64,000 bases of DNA from Wenyingzhuangia aestuarii (GCF_011927765.1 NZ_JAATJG010000001.1:96792-160791), one strand, 5' to 3'. Counted from the stretch's first letter, positions 1-9,435 are shown. Made by a program: numbers and translations. The notes: generated by a model from the letters alone, not told the origin.

Positions 1-1
1 A

Positions 2-94
2 GGTAAAGTCACAAAATTAAATAATGATTTTCTAAAAAATTTAATTTTTCTCACCCCTTTAGATGAAGTTTCTTACACGGGAGAGTGTAAATAA
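2..94 (+). CDS. C-terminal end of an unidentified protein (cut by window edge)
   Basis: An open frame enters from the left edge and runs 30 codons to a TAA at 92-94. The terminator hairpin at 93-127 overlaps that stop, which is what makes a real gene end likely. The visible tail ends in ...PLDEVSYTGECK. I do not recognise the family from so short a piece. It converges with thiL. Confidence 0.5.
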   Translation, partial: GKVTKLNNDFLKNLIFLTPLDEVSYTGECK

Positions 95-127
95 AAAAAG
101 GCTATCTAAATGTAGGTAGCCTTTTTT
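93..127. terminator. Bidirectional terminator between the partial gene and thiL
   Basis: An A-run and GGCTA on the left pair with TAGCC and a T-run on the right. The hairpin serves the converging partial gene (plus) and thiL (minus). Confidence 0.7.
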
Positions 128-151
128 AATACGTTTTTGATTAAATGGTCG

Positions 152-1213
152 TTATTCTTTGTCTTTTTCTAACAAAGCATTCCACCCTTGTGCCGTTAAA
201 GGTACCGACTGATTAGAACCACGTGTGATTAAATTCATTCCACTGTTAGCATCCGTCATGTGACCAATTACGGTTAAATGTGGGTTTCCTTTAATTTTAT
301 CAAAATCACTTTGGCTAATGGTAAATAACAATTCGTAATCTTCACCACCACTTAAGGCAACAGTTGTACTGTTTAAATCAAGCTCTTCACATACAGAAAT
401 TACTTGAGGGTCTAAAGGAATTTTTTCTTCATATAAATTACATCCCACTTTAGATTGCGTACAAATGTGTATAATTTCAGAAGACAAACCATCAGAAATA
501 TCAATCATAGAAGTAGGAACTACATCTAAATCGTTTAAAATTCTAACAATATCTTTTCTAGCTTCAGGCTTTAATTGTCTTTCAATTAAATAAGTGTATT
601 GATCTAAATCTGGCTGATTGTTTGGATCTACTTCAAAAACTTGTTTTTCACGTTCTAAAACTTGAAAACCTAAATAAGCAGCTCCTAAATCTCCGGTAAC
701 CACTAATAAATCATTTTCTTTAGCAGTGTTTCGGTAGGTTATTTTTTTCTCATCAGCATGACCAATTGCTGTTATACTAATTAACAAGCCTTTGGTAGAT
801 GAGGTAGTGTCTCCACCTACCAAATCAATATTGTATTTTTCACAAGCCAATAAAATTCCACTATACAACTCTTCTATAGCTTCCAAAGGAAATCTGTTAG
901 ACAAAGCAATAGATACGGTAATTTGAGAAGCATCAGCATTCATAGCATATACATCCGATAAATTAACCATTACTGCCTTATATCCTAAATGCTTTAAAGG
1001 CATATAAGAAAGGTTAAAATGTACACCTTCTACCAATAAATCTGTAGTTACTAATGTTTTTAATCCATTAGCATCTAACACAGCACAATCATCACCAACA
1101 GCCTTTACGGTTGAGGTGTGGTTTATTTTAAAATGTTCTGTTAAGTGTTCTATCAATCCAAATTCACCAAGACTAGCGATATCTGTTTTTTGAGGAGTTT
1201 TATCTTCTAACAT
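152..1213 (-). CDS. thiL: Thiamine-monophosphate kinase
   Basis: ThiL phosphorylates thiamine monophosphate to thiamine diphosphate with ATP in the cytosol, the last step of cofactor synthesis. The 353-residue protein has the AIR-synthase-like fold motifs: GDDCAV near residue 40, TTDLLVEGVHF near 55, GGDTT near 135, IDISDGLSSEI near 238 and GGEDYELLF near 290. These are the Mg-ATP and substrate loops of the family. Length is normal. It stands alone on the minus strand, divergent from the iscA-suf genes, with a TAnnTTTG box about 70 bases upstream of the ATG. Identification is secure. Confidence 0.95.
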   Translation of the reverse strand: MLEDKTPQKTDIASLGEFGLIEHLTEHFKINHTSTVKAVGDDCAVLDANGLKTLVTTDLLVEGVHFNLSYMPLKHLGYKAVMVNLSDVYAMNADASQITVSIALSNRFPLEAIEELYSGILLACEKYNIDLVGGDTTSSTKGLLISITAIGHADEKKITYRNTAKENDLLVVTGDLGAAYLGFQVLEREKQVFEVDPNNQPDLDQYTYLIERQLKPEARKDIVRILNDLDVVPTSMIDISDGLSSEIIHICTQSKVGCNLYEEKIPLDPQVISVCEELDLNSTTVALSGGEDYELLFTISQSDFDKIKGNPHLTVIGHMTDANSGMNLITRGSNQSVPLTAQGWNALLEKDKE

Positions 1214-1283
1214 TTGCTCTTACTTTGAAAGGTTTATGTATTAAAACTACTAATGCTTTAAGTATGAACATTAATAGCGGAAG

Positions 1284-1291
1284 CAAAGATA
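1284..1291 (-). promoter_or_regulatory. Candidate -7 box for thiL
   Basis: On the minus strand this reads TATCTTTG, a full match to the Bacteroidota -7 consensus TAnnTTTG. It lies 70 bases before the thiL start. No clear TTG -33 element at the right distance. Confidence 0.4.
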
Positions 1292-1368
1292 CGTTTTACA
1301 TTGATGAAGTCTATGATGTAATAAATATTATTAATCAAAGCATATGATAAAAATCAGTTTTAAAATGG

Positions 1369-1376
1369 TAAATTTG
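1369..1376 (+). promoter_or_regulatory. Candidate -7 box for the iscA-suf operon
   Basis: TAAATTTG matches TAnnTTTG and ends 29 bases before the ATG at 1406, leaving a leader of roughly 25 bases. No clear -33 TTG. Confidence 0.5.
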
Positions 1377-1405
1377 CAGACGTTTAGACTTAAACAATTA
1401 AAGTT

Positions 1406-1735
1406 ATGATAAAAGTATCAGACATAGCAAAAAAAAAGGTGGTAGAGTTAATGACCGATGATGGTTATGATGCCGTTAATGATTTTGTAAGAGTAGGAGT
1501 AAAAAGTGGTGGTTGTTCTGGATTATCGTATGATTTAAAATTTGATAAAGAAGAGCAAGAAGGTGATAAAGTTTTTGTTGACAATGGGGTAAAACTAATT
1601 GTTGATAAAAAAAGCTTTTTGTATTTAGTTGGAACAACTTTAGAGTATTCTGGAGGTTTAAATGGAACTGGGTTTGTGTTTAACAATCCTAATGCCAATA
1701 GAACTTGTGGATGCGGAGAGAGTTTCTCTTTATAA
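1406..1735 (+). CDS. HesB/IscA/SufA-type iron-sulfur assembly protein
   Basis: A 109-residue A-type carrier that accepts or delivers Fe-S clusters. The three conserved cysteines are visible: Cys37 in SGGCSGL, and Cys101 and Cys103 in TCGCG near the C terminus. Length is typical. It is the first gene of the plus-strand series iscA-like/sufB/sufC/sufD, 42 bases before sufB, so it most likely acts as the carrier of the SUF machine. SufA and IscA cannot be told apart by sequence, so I give no symbol. Confidence 0.93.
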   Translation: MIKVSDIAKKKVVELMTDDGYDAVNDFVRVGVKSGGCSGLSYDLKFDKEEQEGDKVFVDNGVKLIVDKKSFLYLVGTTLEYSGGLNGTGFVFNNPNANRTCGCGESFSL

Positions 1736-1777
1736 GTAATAGAGAATAGAAGAAGTAAATCTTTTAATAAGATTAAA

Positions 1778-3226
1778 ATGAGTAAATATACTGAAGACGA
1801 TTTAAGAGAAGAGTTAAAAACGCAGGAATACGAATATGGATTTTATACGTATTTAGATGCTGAAACTTTTCCTAAAGGATTAAATGAAGATGTGATTCGT
1901 GCAATTTCTTTAAAAAAGGAAGAGCCAGAATGGATGACAGAATGGAGACTAGATGCTTTTCGTAAATGGGAAGCTATGGAAGAGCCAGAATGGGCAAATG
2001 TGCGTTATGAAAAACCAAATTTTCAAGACATTAGTTACTATTCGGCACCTAAACAAGCAGATCCTAACAAAAGCTTAGATGATGTAGATCCTGAGTTGTT
2101 AGAAATGTATAAAAAACTAGGAATTTCTGTTGACGAACAAAAGAAATTACAAAACGTTGCGGTAGATATTGTAGTAGATTCAGTTTCTGTAGCTACTACA
2201 TTTAAAAAGACCTTAAACGAAAAAGGAATTATTTTCTGTCCAATTTCTGAAGCTATTAAAGAGCATCCAGAATTGGTTAAAAAATACATGGGTTCTGTAG
2301 TTCCTAAAACAGATAACTTTTATGCAGCATTAAATTCGGCAGTATTTACTGATGGATCTTTTTGTTACATTCCAAAAGGAGTTACTTGTCCAATGGAATT
2401 GTCTACTTACTTCCGTATTAACGAAGGAGGAACAGGTCAGTTTGAGCGTACCTTAGTAATTGCAGATGAAGGTTCTTTTGTAAGTTATTTAGAAGGATGT
2501 ACGGCACCAAGTAGAGATGAAAATCAATTACACGCTGCAGTTGTAGAATTGGTTGCTATGGACGATGCTGAAATTAAATATTCAACAGTTCAAAACTGGT
2601 TCCCTGGAGATAAAAATGGAAAAGGTGGAGTTTACAATTTTGTAACTAAAAGAGCTGTTTGCGAGACCAATGCAAAAGTATCTTGGACACAAGTTGAAAC
2701 AGGTTCTGCTGTAACATGGAAATATCCTTCTTGTATTTTAAAAGGAGATAATTCTACAGGAGAATTTTATTCAATTGCAGTAACTAATAACTATCAGCAA
2801 GCAGATACAGGAACTAAAATGATACACTTAGGAAAGAATACTAAGAGTACTATTATTTCTAAAGGTATTTCTGCAGGTCATTCTCACAACAGTTACCGTG
2901 GTTTGGTTAAAGTAAATGCAAAAGCAGAAAACGCTCGTAACTTTTCTCAATGTGACTCTTTATTAATGGGAGATTTATGTGGAGCACATACCTTCCCATA
3001 TATTGAGGTTAAAAATAAATCGGCTCAAATAGAGCATGAGGCAACTACAAGTAAAATTGGAGAAGACCAATTATTTTACTGTAACCAACGTGGTATAGAT
3101 ACAGAAAAAGCAATTGCTTTAATTGTAAACGGATTTAGTAAAGATGTACTAAACAAGTTACCAATGGAGTTTGCTGTAGAAGCACAAAAGTTATTAGAAA
3201 TCAGTTTAGAAGGATCTGTAGGGTAG
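1778..3226 (+). CDS. sufB: Fe-S cluster assembly protein SufB
   Basis: SufB is the scaffold subunit of the SufBC2D complex, on which Fe-S clusters are built in the cytosol. The 482-residue length is typical of SufB. Conserved stretches include the [16 protein letters not shown] region (about 200-215), the QNWFPGD region (about 271) and the C-terminal [16 protein letters not shown] block (about 398-413). SufC and SufD follow downstream, which fixes the assignment against the related SufD. An 80-base gap with a heptad repeat separates it from sufC. Confidence 0.96.
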   Translation: MSKYTEDDLREELKTQEYEYGFYTYLDAETFPKGLNEDVIRAISLKKEEPEWMTEWRLDAFRKWEAMEEPEWANVRYEKPNFQDISYYSAPKQADPNKSLDDVDPELLEMYKKLGISVDEQKKLQNVAVDIVVDSVSVATTFKKTLNEKGIIFCPISEAIKEHPELVKKYMGSVVPKTDNFYAALNSAVFTDGSFCYIPKGVTCPMELSTYFRINEGGTGQFERTLVIADEGSFVSYLEGCTAPSRDENQLHAAVVELVAMDDAEIKYSTVQNWFPGDKNGKGGVYNFVTKRAVCETNAKVSWTQVETGSAVTWKYPSCILKGDNSTGEFYSIAVTNNYQQADTGTKMIHLGKNTKSTIISKGISAGHSHNSYRGLVKVNAKAENARNFSQCDSLLMGDLCGAHTFPYIEVKNKSAQIEHEATTSKIGEDQLFYCNQRGIDTEKAIALIVNGFSKDVLNKLPMEFAVEAQKLLEISLEGSVG

Positions 3227-3269
3227 TGTTTACCTGTTAAAACCAACAAGTACGAATTTTAAAATGGCC

Positions 3270-3297
3270 AAAAGCCAATAGCTAACAGCTAAAAGGA
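3270..3297 (+). repeat. Short period-7 repeat between sufB and sufC
   Basis: Four consecutive 7-base units follow the pattern AANAGCT: AAAAGCC, AATAGCT, AACAGCT, AAAAGGA. The array fills part of the 80-base gap and ends 10 bases before the sufC start. No function is evident. Confidence 0.5.
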
Positions 3298-3306
3298 TAT
3301 AACAAG

Positions 3307-4047
3307 ATGTTAAAGATTGAAAATTTACACGCAAAAGTAGAAGATAACGATATCTTAAAAGGATTGAATATTGAAGTAAAAGCAGGGGAGGTTCACGCTA
3401 TTATGGGACCAAACGGAGCTGGAAAAAGTACTTTAGCTTCTGTGGTTGCAGGAAATGAAAATTACGAAGTTACCGAAGGAAATATATTTTTAGAAGGAGA
3501 AAATATTGAAGATTTATCTCCTGATGAAAGAGCTCACAAAGGGGTGTTTTTATCGTTCCAATATCCTGTAGAAATTCCAGGTGTAACGGTTACCAACTTT
3601 ATCAAAACAGCAATTAATGCTAAGCGTAAAGCTAATGGTTTAGAAGATATGCCTGCTGCTGAAATGCTAAAGAAAATTAAAGAAAAATCGGCTTTATTAG
3701 AAATTAAAAAAGATTTCTTATCTCGTTCTTTAAACGAAGGTTTTTCTGGAGGAGAAAAGAAACGTAACGAGATTTTTCAAATGGCAATGTTAGAGCCAAA
3801 ATTAGCCATTTTAGATGAAACAGATTCTGGTTTAGATATTGATGCTTTACGTATTGTGGCTAACGGAGTTAATAAATTAAAATCTAAAGACAACGCAGTA
3901 ATTGTAATTACACACTACCAGCGTTTGTTAGATTATATTATTCCTGATTTTGTTCACGTTTTAGCAGATGGAAAAATAATCAAATCTGGAGGTAAAGAAT
4001 TAGCTTTAGAATTAGAAGAAAAAGGATACGACTGGTTAGTGAAATAG
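3307..4047 (+). CDS. sufC: Fe-S cluster assembly ATPase SufC
   Basis: SufC is the ABC-type ATPase of SufBC2D; ATP binding drives the scaffold to open during cluster formation. Seen: Walker A GPNGAGKST (residues 34-42), the signature FSGGEKKRNE (about 147) and Walker B LAILDETDSGLD (about 165-176). The SGGEKKRNE signature and DETDSGLD are the SufC forms of these motifs. The protein is 246 residues, normal length. It sits between sufB and sufD in the same direction and acts as a soluble ATPase, not a transporter. Confidence 0.96.
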   Translation: MLKIENLHAKVEDNDILKGLNIEVKAGEVHAIMGPNGAGKSTLASVVAGNENYEVTEGNIFLEGENIEDLSPDERAHKGVFLSFQYPVEIPGVTVTNFIKTAINAKRKANGLEDMPAAEMLKKIKEKSALLEIKKDFLSRSLNEGFSGGEKKRNEIFQMAMLEPKLAILDETDSGLDIDALRIVANGVNKLKSKDNAVIVITHYQRLLDYIIPDFVHVLADGKIIKSGGKELALELEEKGYDWLVK

Positions 4048-4114
4048 TATTGGTAAAAATTAAAGAAATTAATTTTTCTTATCATTATTTTACGAATCAC
4101 CTAAAACTTATAAA

Positions 4115-5425
4115 ATGAGTTTACAAGATAAATTAGCAGCAGCATTTAAAGGAAATTCTAAAAATGCATCTGTAGAAAATTATAAAAAAGAAGCTTTTGA
4201 AGCCTTTTCTCAAAAAGGTTTTCCTACAACTAAGGACGAAGAGTGGAAATACACAAGTTTAAGAAGTGTGTTAAAAAAAGAATATGGAATTGAGTCTGCT
4301 AAGGCAACTAACATTACTCAAGAAAGTATTACTCCATTTTTAGTAGCTGGTTTAGATTCTTATAAATTAGTTTTTGTAGATGGAGTTTTTCAAGCTTCAT
4401 TGTCAGATTCTATAGAAGAAGTTTCTGTAAAATTATTGTCAGAGGCTATAGAGGATGCTTCTTACCAAGACCTTTTTGAAAATAAATACAATAGTTTAGC
4501 AAAAGGATTTACAAGCTTAACAGATTTAAACACTGCGTTTACAAACGAAGGTGTCGTTATTCAAGTAGCAAAAAGTAAAGTAGTTTCTAAACCAATTGAG
4601 TTAATTTATTTAGCTTCAGGAGAAACATCAGCTATGTTGTTACAACCTAGAAATTTAATTACTGTAGCAGAAAATGCTGAGGTTAAATTTATAGAACGTC
4701 ATCAATCTGTTGCCAATGTAGCTACGTTTAACAATGTGGTAACTGAGGTGTTTGTAGCACAAAACGGAATTTTTGATTTGTATAAAATCCAAAACGATAA
4801 AGACGATGCTTCTTTAGTAGATGCAACTTTTGTGGCTCAAGAAAGAGATACGGTAGCTTCTGTATACACTTTTACTTTTGGAGGAAATATTACAAGAAAC
4901 AACTTGTCTTTCTATCAAAATGGACCTGGGTGTGATTCTATCTTAAACGGAGTTACTATTTTAGAAGGAAGCCAATTGGTAGATAATCATACATTAGTGG
5001 CTCACAAGTCACCAGATTGTCAATCTAATGAAACTTACAAAGGTATTTACGGAGGTAAATCTACAGGAGTATTTAACGGAAAGGTAATTGTAGATCAAGC
5101 GGCACAAAGAATTAATGCATATCAACAAAACGATTCTGTGTTAATTTCTGATGAAGCAACTATCAACTCAAAACCTCAGTTAGAAATTTTTGCTGATGAT
5201 GTAAAATGTTCTCACGGATGTACCATTGGTCAGTTAGACAAATCAGCATTGTTTTACATGCAACAAAGAGGTATTCCAGTTAAAGAAGCAGAAGCATTGT
5301 TAATGTTCGCTTTTTGTTCTGATGCCATAAAAGAAGTAAAAGTACCTGCTTTAAAAATAAAAATCAACCAATTAATGGCTGATAAATTAGGAGTAAACAT
5401 TCAGTTTGATGAAATAGCTGAATAA
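4115..5425 (+). CDS. sufD: Fe-S cluster assembly protein SufD
   Basis: SufD pairs with SufB in the SufBC2D scaffold and is tied to iron entry. The protein is 436 residues. The N-terminal KDEEWKYTSLR segment (about 40-50) and the C-terminal DDVKCSHGCTIGQLD block (about 360-375) are characteristic of SufD. It is the last suf gene here: a strong terminator follows at 5448-5486. Cysteine desulfurase (sufS) and sufE, often next in related flavobacteria, are not in this window. Confidence 0.95.
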   Translation: MSLQDKLAAAFKGNSKNASVENYKKEAFEAFSQKGFPTTKDEEWKYTSLRSVLKKEYGIESAKATNITQESITPFLVAGLDSYKLVFVDGVFQASLSDSIEEVSVKLLSEAIEDASYQDLFENKYNSLAKGFTSLTDLNTAFTNEGVVIQVAKSKVVSKPIELIYLASGETSAMLLQPRNLITVAENAEVKFIERHQSVANVATFNNVVTEVFVAQNGIFDLYKIQNDKDDASLVDATFVAQERDTVASVYTFTFGGNITRNNLSFYQNGPGCDSILNGVTILEGSQLVDNHTLVAHKSPDCQSNETYKGIYGGKSTGVFNGKVIVDQAAQRINAYQQNDSVLISDEATINSKPQLEIFADDVKCSHGCTIGQLDKSALFYMQQRGIPVKEAEALLMFAFCSDAIKEVKVPALKIKINQLMADKLGVNIQFDEIAE

Positions 5426-5447
5426 TATTTTTAAAACTTAATAATTT

Positions 5448-5486
5448 AATAATCCCTTCAAGCAATTGAGGGGATTATTTTTTTTG
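5448..5486 (+). terminator. Rho-independent terminator of the suf operon
   Basis: AATAATCCC pairs with GGGATTATT across a 14-base loop and is followed by a run of T. It lies 22 bases after the sufD stop and closes the operon. Confidence 0.8.
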
Positions 5487-5519
5487 CAAAAAGGTTATCT
5501 TAAGGGTTTTAATCATTTT

Positions 5520-6737
5520 ATGGAAAGATTCATTGGAGTACTAGGTATTGTTGTATTATTGTTGGTTGCTTTTTTGTTAAGTAACAATCGTAAAAAGATT
5601 AATTATGGCATTGTTTTAAAGGGATTTGGGCTTCAATTAGTATTTGCTCTTGTTATTTTAAAAACACCAATAGGGTTGCCTTTTTTTAAATTTTTCGATG
5701 TAGCTATCAACAAGCTTTTGTCTTATGCAGACAAAGGAGGTGATTTTTTATTCGCTTCTTTTGTTACTGGTCAAGTAGAATCTCCTATCATAAACTTTGC
5801 TGTACGAGTTTTACCAACTATTATTTTCTTTTCGGCTTTTATGAGTTTATTGTATCACTTGGGAATTATGCAGTTTTTAATTAAAGGTATTTCTAGGTTT
5901 GTTCAAAAGGTTCTAGGAACCAGTGGAGGAGAAACTTTAAGTGTGGTAGGAAGTATTTTTGTAGGACAAACAGAAGCTCCTCTATTGGTAAAACCATTTG
6001 TTAAATCCATGACAAAATCAGAACTAATGACGGTAATGATTGGAGGTTTTGCAACTGTTGCTGGTGGAGTAATGGCTATTTATGTTAAAATGCTAAGTCA
6101 CATACCTGGAATTGCAGGACATTTAATGGCTGCCTCTATTATGAGTGCTCCAGCTGCTATTATGATTGCTAAGATTATGTGCCCTGAAACAGAAAAATCA
6201 TTAACAGCAGGTAATGTTGTATTAAAAGATGAAAAGCATGATTGCAATGCTGTAGAAGCAATTGCAGATGGTGCTATTGATGGTTTAAAATTAGCGGCAA
6301 ACATTGCAGCTATGTTAATTGCTATTGTGGGAATGGTTGCCTTGGTAGATGGTTTGTTAAACTTGATTGATTTGTCACTATCTCAGTTATTAGGATTTGT
6401 ATTTAAACCCTTGGCTTACTTAATGGGGGTTTCTTGGGGGGAATCAGGAGCTTTTGGTACTTTGCTAGGTGAGAAGATTGTTTTAACGGAATTGATAGCT
6501 TATAAAGATTTAGGAGAAATGGTAAACAACAATCAAATGTCCGATAGAACAGCTCAAATTGCTAGTTACGCTTTGTGTGGATTTGCCAATTTTGCCTCTA
6601 TTGGAATTCAAATTGGAGGTATTGCAGGAATTGCACCAAATCAAAAAGGAAAAGTAGCAAAACTAGCTTTTAAAGCCATGATTGGAGGGGCATTGGCAAG
6701 TTGGATTACGGCTTGTGTTGCAGGAATTATTTTGTAA
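5520..6737 (+). CDS. NupC-type concentrative nucleoside transporter
   Basis: A 405-residue inner-membrane protein of the CNT family, which imports nucleosides using a cation gradient. It has many hydrophobic segments and CNT motifs such as GQTEAPLLVKP (about 155), TVAGGVMAIY (about 180) and the C-terminal ALCGFANFASIGIQIGG (about 350). I chose the ATG at 5520: a TTG 54 bases upstream lies inside the suf terminator hairpin and cannot be a start. The neighbours do not suggest a specific pathway; nucleoside salvage is inferred from the family. Confidence 0.9.
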   Translation: MERFIGVLGIVVLLLVAFLLSNNRKKINYGIVLKGFGLQLVFALVILKTPIGLPFFKFFDVAINKLLSYADKGGDFLFASFVTGQVESPIINFAVRVLPTIIFFSAFMSLLYHLGIMQFLIKGISRFVQKVLGTSGGETLSVVGSIFVGQTEAPLLVKPFVKSMTKSELMTVMIGGFATVAGGVMAIYVKMLSHIPGIAGHLMAASIMSAPAAIMIAKIMCPETEKSLTAGNVVLKDEKHDCNAVEAIADGAIDGLKLAANIAAMLIAIVGMVALVDGLLNLIDLSLSQLLGFVFKPLAYLMGVSWGESGAFGTLLGEKIVLTELIAYKDLGEMVNNNQMSDRTAQIASYALCGFANFASIGIQIGGIAGIAPNQKGKVAKLAFKAMIGGALASWITACVAGIIL

Positions 6738-6851
6738 ATAAACTTTCTTAACAATTTAGTAGAATTAATTTATCAACTAGGTGTTTATATGTTAACATGT
6801 AGTATTTCCAGAAATGTATTGCTTTTAATAGTATTGTAACTAAATCTTAAA

Positions 6852-6859
6852 TAAATTTG
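6852..6859 (+). promoter_or_regulatory. Candidate -7 box just before the S1/P1 nuclease
   Basis: TAAATTTG matches TAnnTTTG but ends only 2 bases before the ATG at 6862. A TTG lies 15 bases upstream, slightly short of the usual spacing. If used, the transcript would start at or inside the start codon, so it may be a chance match. Confidence 0.3.
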
Positions 6860-6861
6860 TA

Positions 6862-7668
6862 ATGATTAAGTATCTACTAATTTTATTCACATCAGTAACT
6901 GTTTTTGCAAATAATGACTGGGGAAAAACAGGCCATAGAACTGTTGGAGAAATAGCAAATCAACATATTTCTAAAAATACCATCAAGAAAGTAAAAGCAC
7001 TTCTACATGGAGAGTCCCTAGCAATGGTTTCTATTTATGCAGATGAAATTAGAAGTAATCCAGAGTACCGTTCTTTTGGTCCTTGGCATTATGTAAATTT
7101 TGAAGGAGATAAAAAATACAAAGAAGAAGCTATAAATCCTAAAGGAGATATTTTACAAGGAATTAAAACTTGTATTTTAAAAATTAGAGATAAAAAAGTT
7201 AGTAATAATGATAGAGCTTTTTATTTAAAAATGCTAGTTCACTTTGTGGGAGATTTACACATGCCTTTGCATGCAGGAAATAAACACGATAAAGGTGGAA
7301 ATGATATTAAGTTAAAGTGGTTTGGAAAATCTACCAATTTACATAGATTATGGGATTCCGATATGATAGACTCTTATAAAATGAGTTATTCAGAACTTGC
7401 GGTTAATTTAGATATAGTTCCTGTAAAACAAAATAAAGCAAACTGTAAAGGTACTTTAATAGACTGGGCACATGAGTCTAGAGCAATAGCATTAAAGGTG
7501 TATGGAGCAGTAAAAGAAAATGATACAGTCGGTTATGAGTATATGTATTATAACTTTCCGATGGTTAAAAAACAGTTGCAAAAAGGAGGAGTGCGTTTAG
7601 CGTTTGTTTTAGATGAAGTTTTTAAAACCAAATCTATTTGGTTAGATTTCTTTTTAAGATCTGTTTAA
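6862..7668 (+). CDS. Secreted S1/P1-family nuclease
   Basis: Zinc-dependent phosphodiesterase family that degrades single-stranded nucleic acids and releases 5'-nucleotides. The 268-residue protein begins with a signal peptide (about residues 1-16) followed at once by NNDWGKTGH. In the family a Trp near the mature N terminus and the following His are zinc ligands. HFVGDLHMPLH (about 127-137) supplies further His/Asp ligands, and HRLWDSDMI (about 160) is also conserved. It would act in the periplasm or outside, and the nucleoside transporter upstream could take up its products; that link is inference. Confidence 0.92.
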   Translation: MIKYLLILFTSVTVFANNDWGKTGHRTVGEIANQHISKNTIKKVKALLHGESLAMVSIYADEIRSNPEYRSFGPWHYVNFEGDKKYKEEAINPKGDILQGIKTCILKIRDKKVSNNDRAFYLKMLVHFVGDLHMPLHAGNKHDKGGNDIKLKWFGKSTNLHRLWDSDMIDSYKMSYSELAVNLDIVPVKQNKANCKGTLIDWAHESRAIALKVYGAVKENDTVGYEYMYYNFPMVKKQLQKGGVRLAFVLDEVFKTKSIWLDFFLRSV

Positions 7669-7807
7669 TATTTTGTTTATCTAATGCTTACGATGGCTTA
7701 ACATTTACAGCGTAGTTGAGTGTTTTTGTTTTAGTATTCTTAATGTGGAGTTATTACTTTGTTTTTAAGTGATTTATATTTTGGTAGAAATCAAAATATA
7801 ATAAAAA

Positions 7808-8671
7808 ATGAAAAAAATTATTCAACTTTTAGTATTTGTATCTTCGGTTTTTGTCCATGCTCAATCTGCAGGAGATATACTTTTTACAGGTTTTAATGCC
7901 GATGGCGACAAAGATTTTTCAATTGTAGCATTAAAAGACTTAAATGCGAACACAATTATTTATTTTACAGATAGCGAACCCAATGCTGCCGGTAATGGAA
8001 ATTCAGATTCTGAGGGTGTTTTAAAATGGGATACTGGTGCTTCTGTAATTAACGCAGGAACTGTTATTGTGTTTACGGATGTAGATAGCGCATCAAATCT
8101 AAATTTCGGAAGCTCTGTAGGTGTTTTAACGGTTGTAGATGCTGGTTTTAATATTGCTACTTCAGGAGATGTAGTGTATGCTACCTATGGTGACCCATCA
8201 ACAAATTCAGTAACTAAATGGATTGCTGGAATTCAAAATAACGATGATGGTTTAGAAGCTAATTTTTCTGCAACAGGATTAAGTGTGACTAGTAATTATG
8301 TTGTTATTGATAATACGGCAAGTAAAGATGGTGGTGAATATACTGGTACTAGAACTGGTAAAACGGTAGAAGAATATAAGTCGTTAATTGTTGATGAGGA
8401 AAATTGGACAACTATGACAGACAATACAAGTATGCTTCTTCCTTTTGATGACACACCATTTAGCATAACAACTTTATCTGTAGCTAACATTAGTAAAGAA
8501 AAAATTCAGTTTACAAATATTTCAGGTATATTAAATACGAGTAGAGGTCATGTTATTAAAATTATAAACATGCTAGGGCAAGAGGTTAAAAACTCTCAGT
8601 TGCAAAGTGGTTTCTATTTTGTTTTTGTAAATATTGATGGAAGCATAGTAAAATATAAAATCACTATATAG
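7808..8671 (+). CDS. Secreted protein with type IX secretion C-terminal domain
   Basis: The 287-residue protein starts with a signal peptide (about 1-18, ending VHAQ). A beta-rich domain follows (about 20-215) with GDILFTGFNADGDKDFSIVAL and IIYFTDSEPN, a pattern I have seen at the start of surface proteins but cannot assign to an activity. The last 65 residues (NISKEKIQFTN...VIKIINMLGQEVKN...GFYFVFV...KYKITI) match a type A T9SS sorting domain, so the protein is probably exported through the outer membrane by the T9SS and released or anchored. A terminator follows. Function unknown. Confidence 0.8.
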   Translation: MKKIIQLLVFVSSVFVHAQSAGDILFTGFNADGDKDFSIVALKDLNANTIIYFTDSEPNAAGNGNSDSEGVLKWDTGASVINAGTVIVFTDVDSASNLNFGSSVGVLTVVDAGFNIATSGDVVYATYGDPSTNSVTKWIAGIQNNDDGLEANFSATGLSVTSNYVVIDNTASKDGGEYTGTRTGKTVEEYKSLIVDEENWTTMTDNTSMLLPFDDTPFSITTLSVANISKEKIQFTNISGILNTSRGHVIKIINMLGQEVKNSQLQSGFYFVFVNIDGSIVKYKITI

Positions 8672-8697
8672 TTTCATATTTTAATAAAATCTATAAA

Positions 8698-8735
8698 TAA
8701 AAAACCCGAACACAATTTGTGTTCGGGTTTTTTAT
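8698..8735. terminator. Bidirectional terminator between the T9SS cargo gene and rpmA
   Basis: A near-perfect hairpin with CCCGAACACA pairing TGTGTTCGGG, flanked by A-run and T-run on both sides. It can stop both converging transcripts. Confidence 0.85.
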
Positions 8736-8756
8736 AGTGTAAAACTTAGTTTGCTA

Positions 8757-9029
8757 TTAAGCTTCAGCCTGTAATTGTACTGGAGTAATAGAAACGTAAG
8801 ATTTGTTGTTTCTTTTCTTTTGGAATTCAACGATTCCATCAACTTTCGCGTGTAAAGTATGATCTTTTCCCATGTAAACGTTTTCACCTGGATTGTGAGT
8901 AGTACCTCTTTGACGTACTATAATGTTTCCAGCTAAAGCAGCTTGACCACCAAAAATTTTCACACCTAATCGTTTCGATTCTGATTCTCTACCGTTCTTC
9001 GAACTTCCGACACCTTTCTTATGAGCCAT
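8757..9029 (-). CDS. rpmA: 50S ribosomal protein L27
   Basis: bL27 of the large ribosomal subunit, near the peptidyl-transferase centre. The 90-residue protein starts [16 protein letters not shown] and carries the conserved [21 protein letters not shown] stretch (about 39-59). It starts directly with the mature-type N terminus, without the cleaved extension found in Firmicutes. It lies 56 bases after rplU on the minus strand, the usual order. Confidence 0.97.
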   Translation of the reverse strand: MAHKKGVGSSKNGRESESKRLGVKIFGGQAALAGNIIVRQRGTTHNPGENVYMGKDHTLHAKVDGIVEFQKKRNNKSYVSITPVQLQAEA

Positions 9030-9085
9030 AATATTGTGTTTTTAAGGTTATTGTTTTCTTTAATAATTTAATTTAGACAGTCAAA

Positions 9086-9397
9086 TTAAGCGTTGATAGC
9101 TTCAATTTGAATTTCAGTTAAATACTGACGGTGTCCGTTTTTCTTTTTGTAACCTTTTCTTCTTTTCTTTTTGAAAACGATTACTTTATCACCTTTTAAG
9201 TGACCTAAAACTTTAGCTTTCACTGAAGCTCCTTCTATAGCTGGGGCGCCAATAGTAACATCACCATTGTTGTCTACTAATAAAACGTTGTCAAAAGAAA
9301 CTGAATCTCCTTCGTCGTTTTGTAAACGGTGAACGTATACTTTTTGGTCTTGCGCTACTTTAAACTGCTGCCCTGCTATCTCTACAATTGCGTACAT
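9086..9397 (-). CDS. rplU: 50S ribosomal protein L21
   Basis: bL21 of the large subunit, which binds 23S rRNA. The 103-residue protein starts MYAIVEIAGQQFKV and has the basic KKKRRKGYKKKNGHRQ segment near the C terminus, both typical. It is the first gene of the rplU-rpmA operon. A TAnnTTTG box at 9436-9443 gives it a leader of about 30 bases. Confidence 0.97.
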   Translation of the reverse strand: MYAIVEIAGQQFKVAQDQKVYVHRLQNDEGDSVSFDNVLLVDNNGDVTIGAPAIEGASVKAKVLGHLKGDKVIVFKKKRRKGYKKKNGHRQYLTEIQIEAINA

Positions 9398-9435
9398 ACT
9401 TAAATAATTTAAAATGCTTGTTAATAAAATGGACG

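Noticed and set aside
5466-5519. Extended N terminus for the nucleoside transporter starting at a TTG
   Set aside because: That TTG and the next codons lie inside the suf terminator hairpin; the ATG at 5520 matches the family start.
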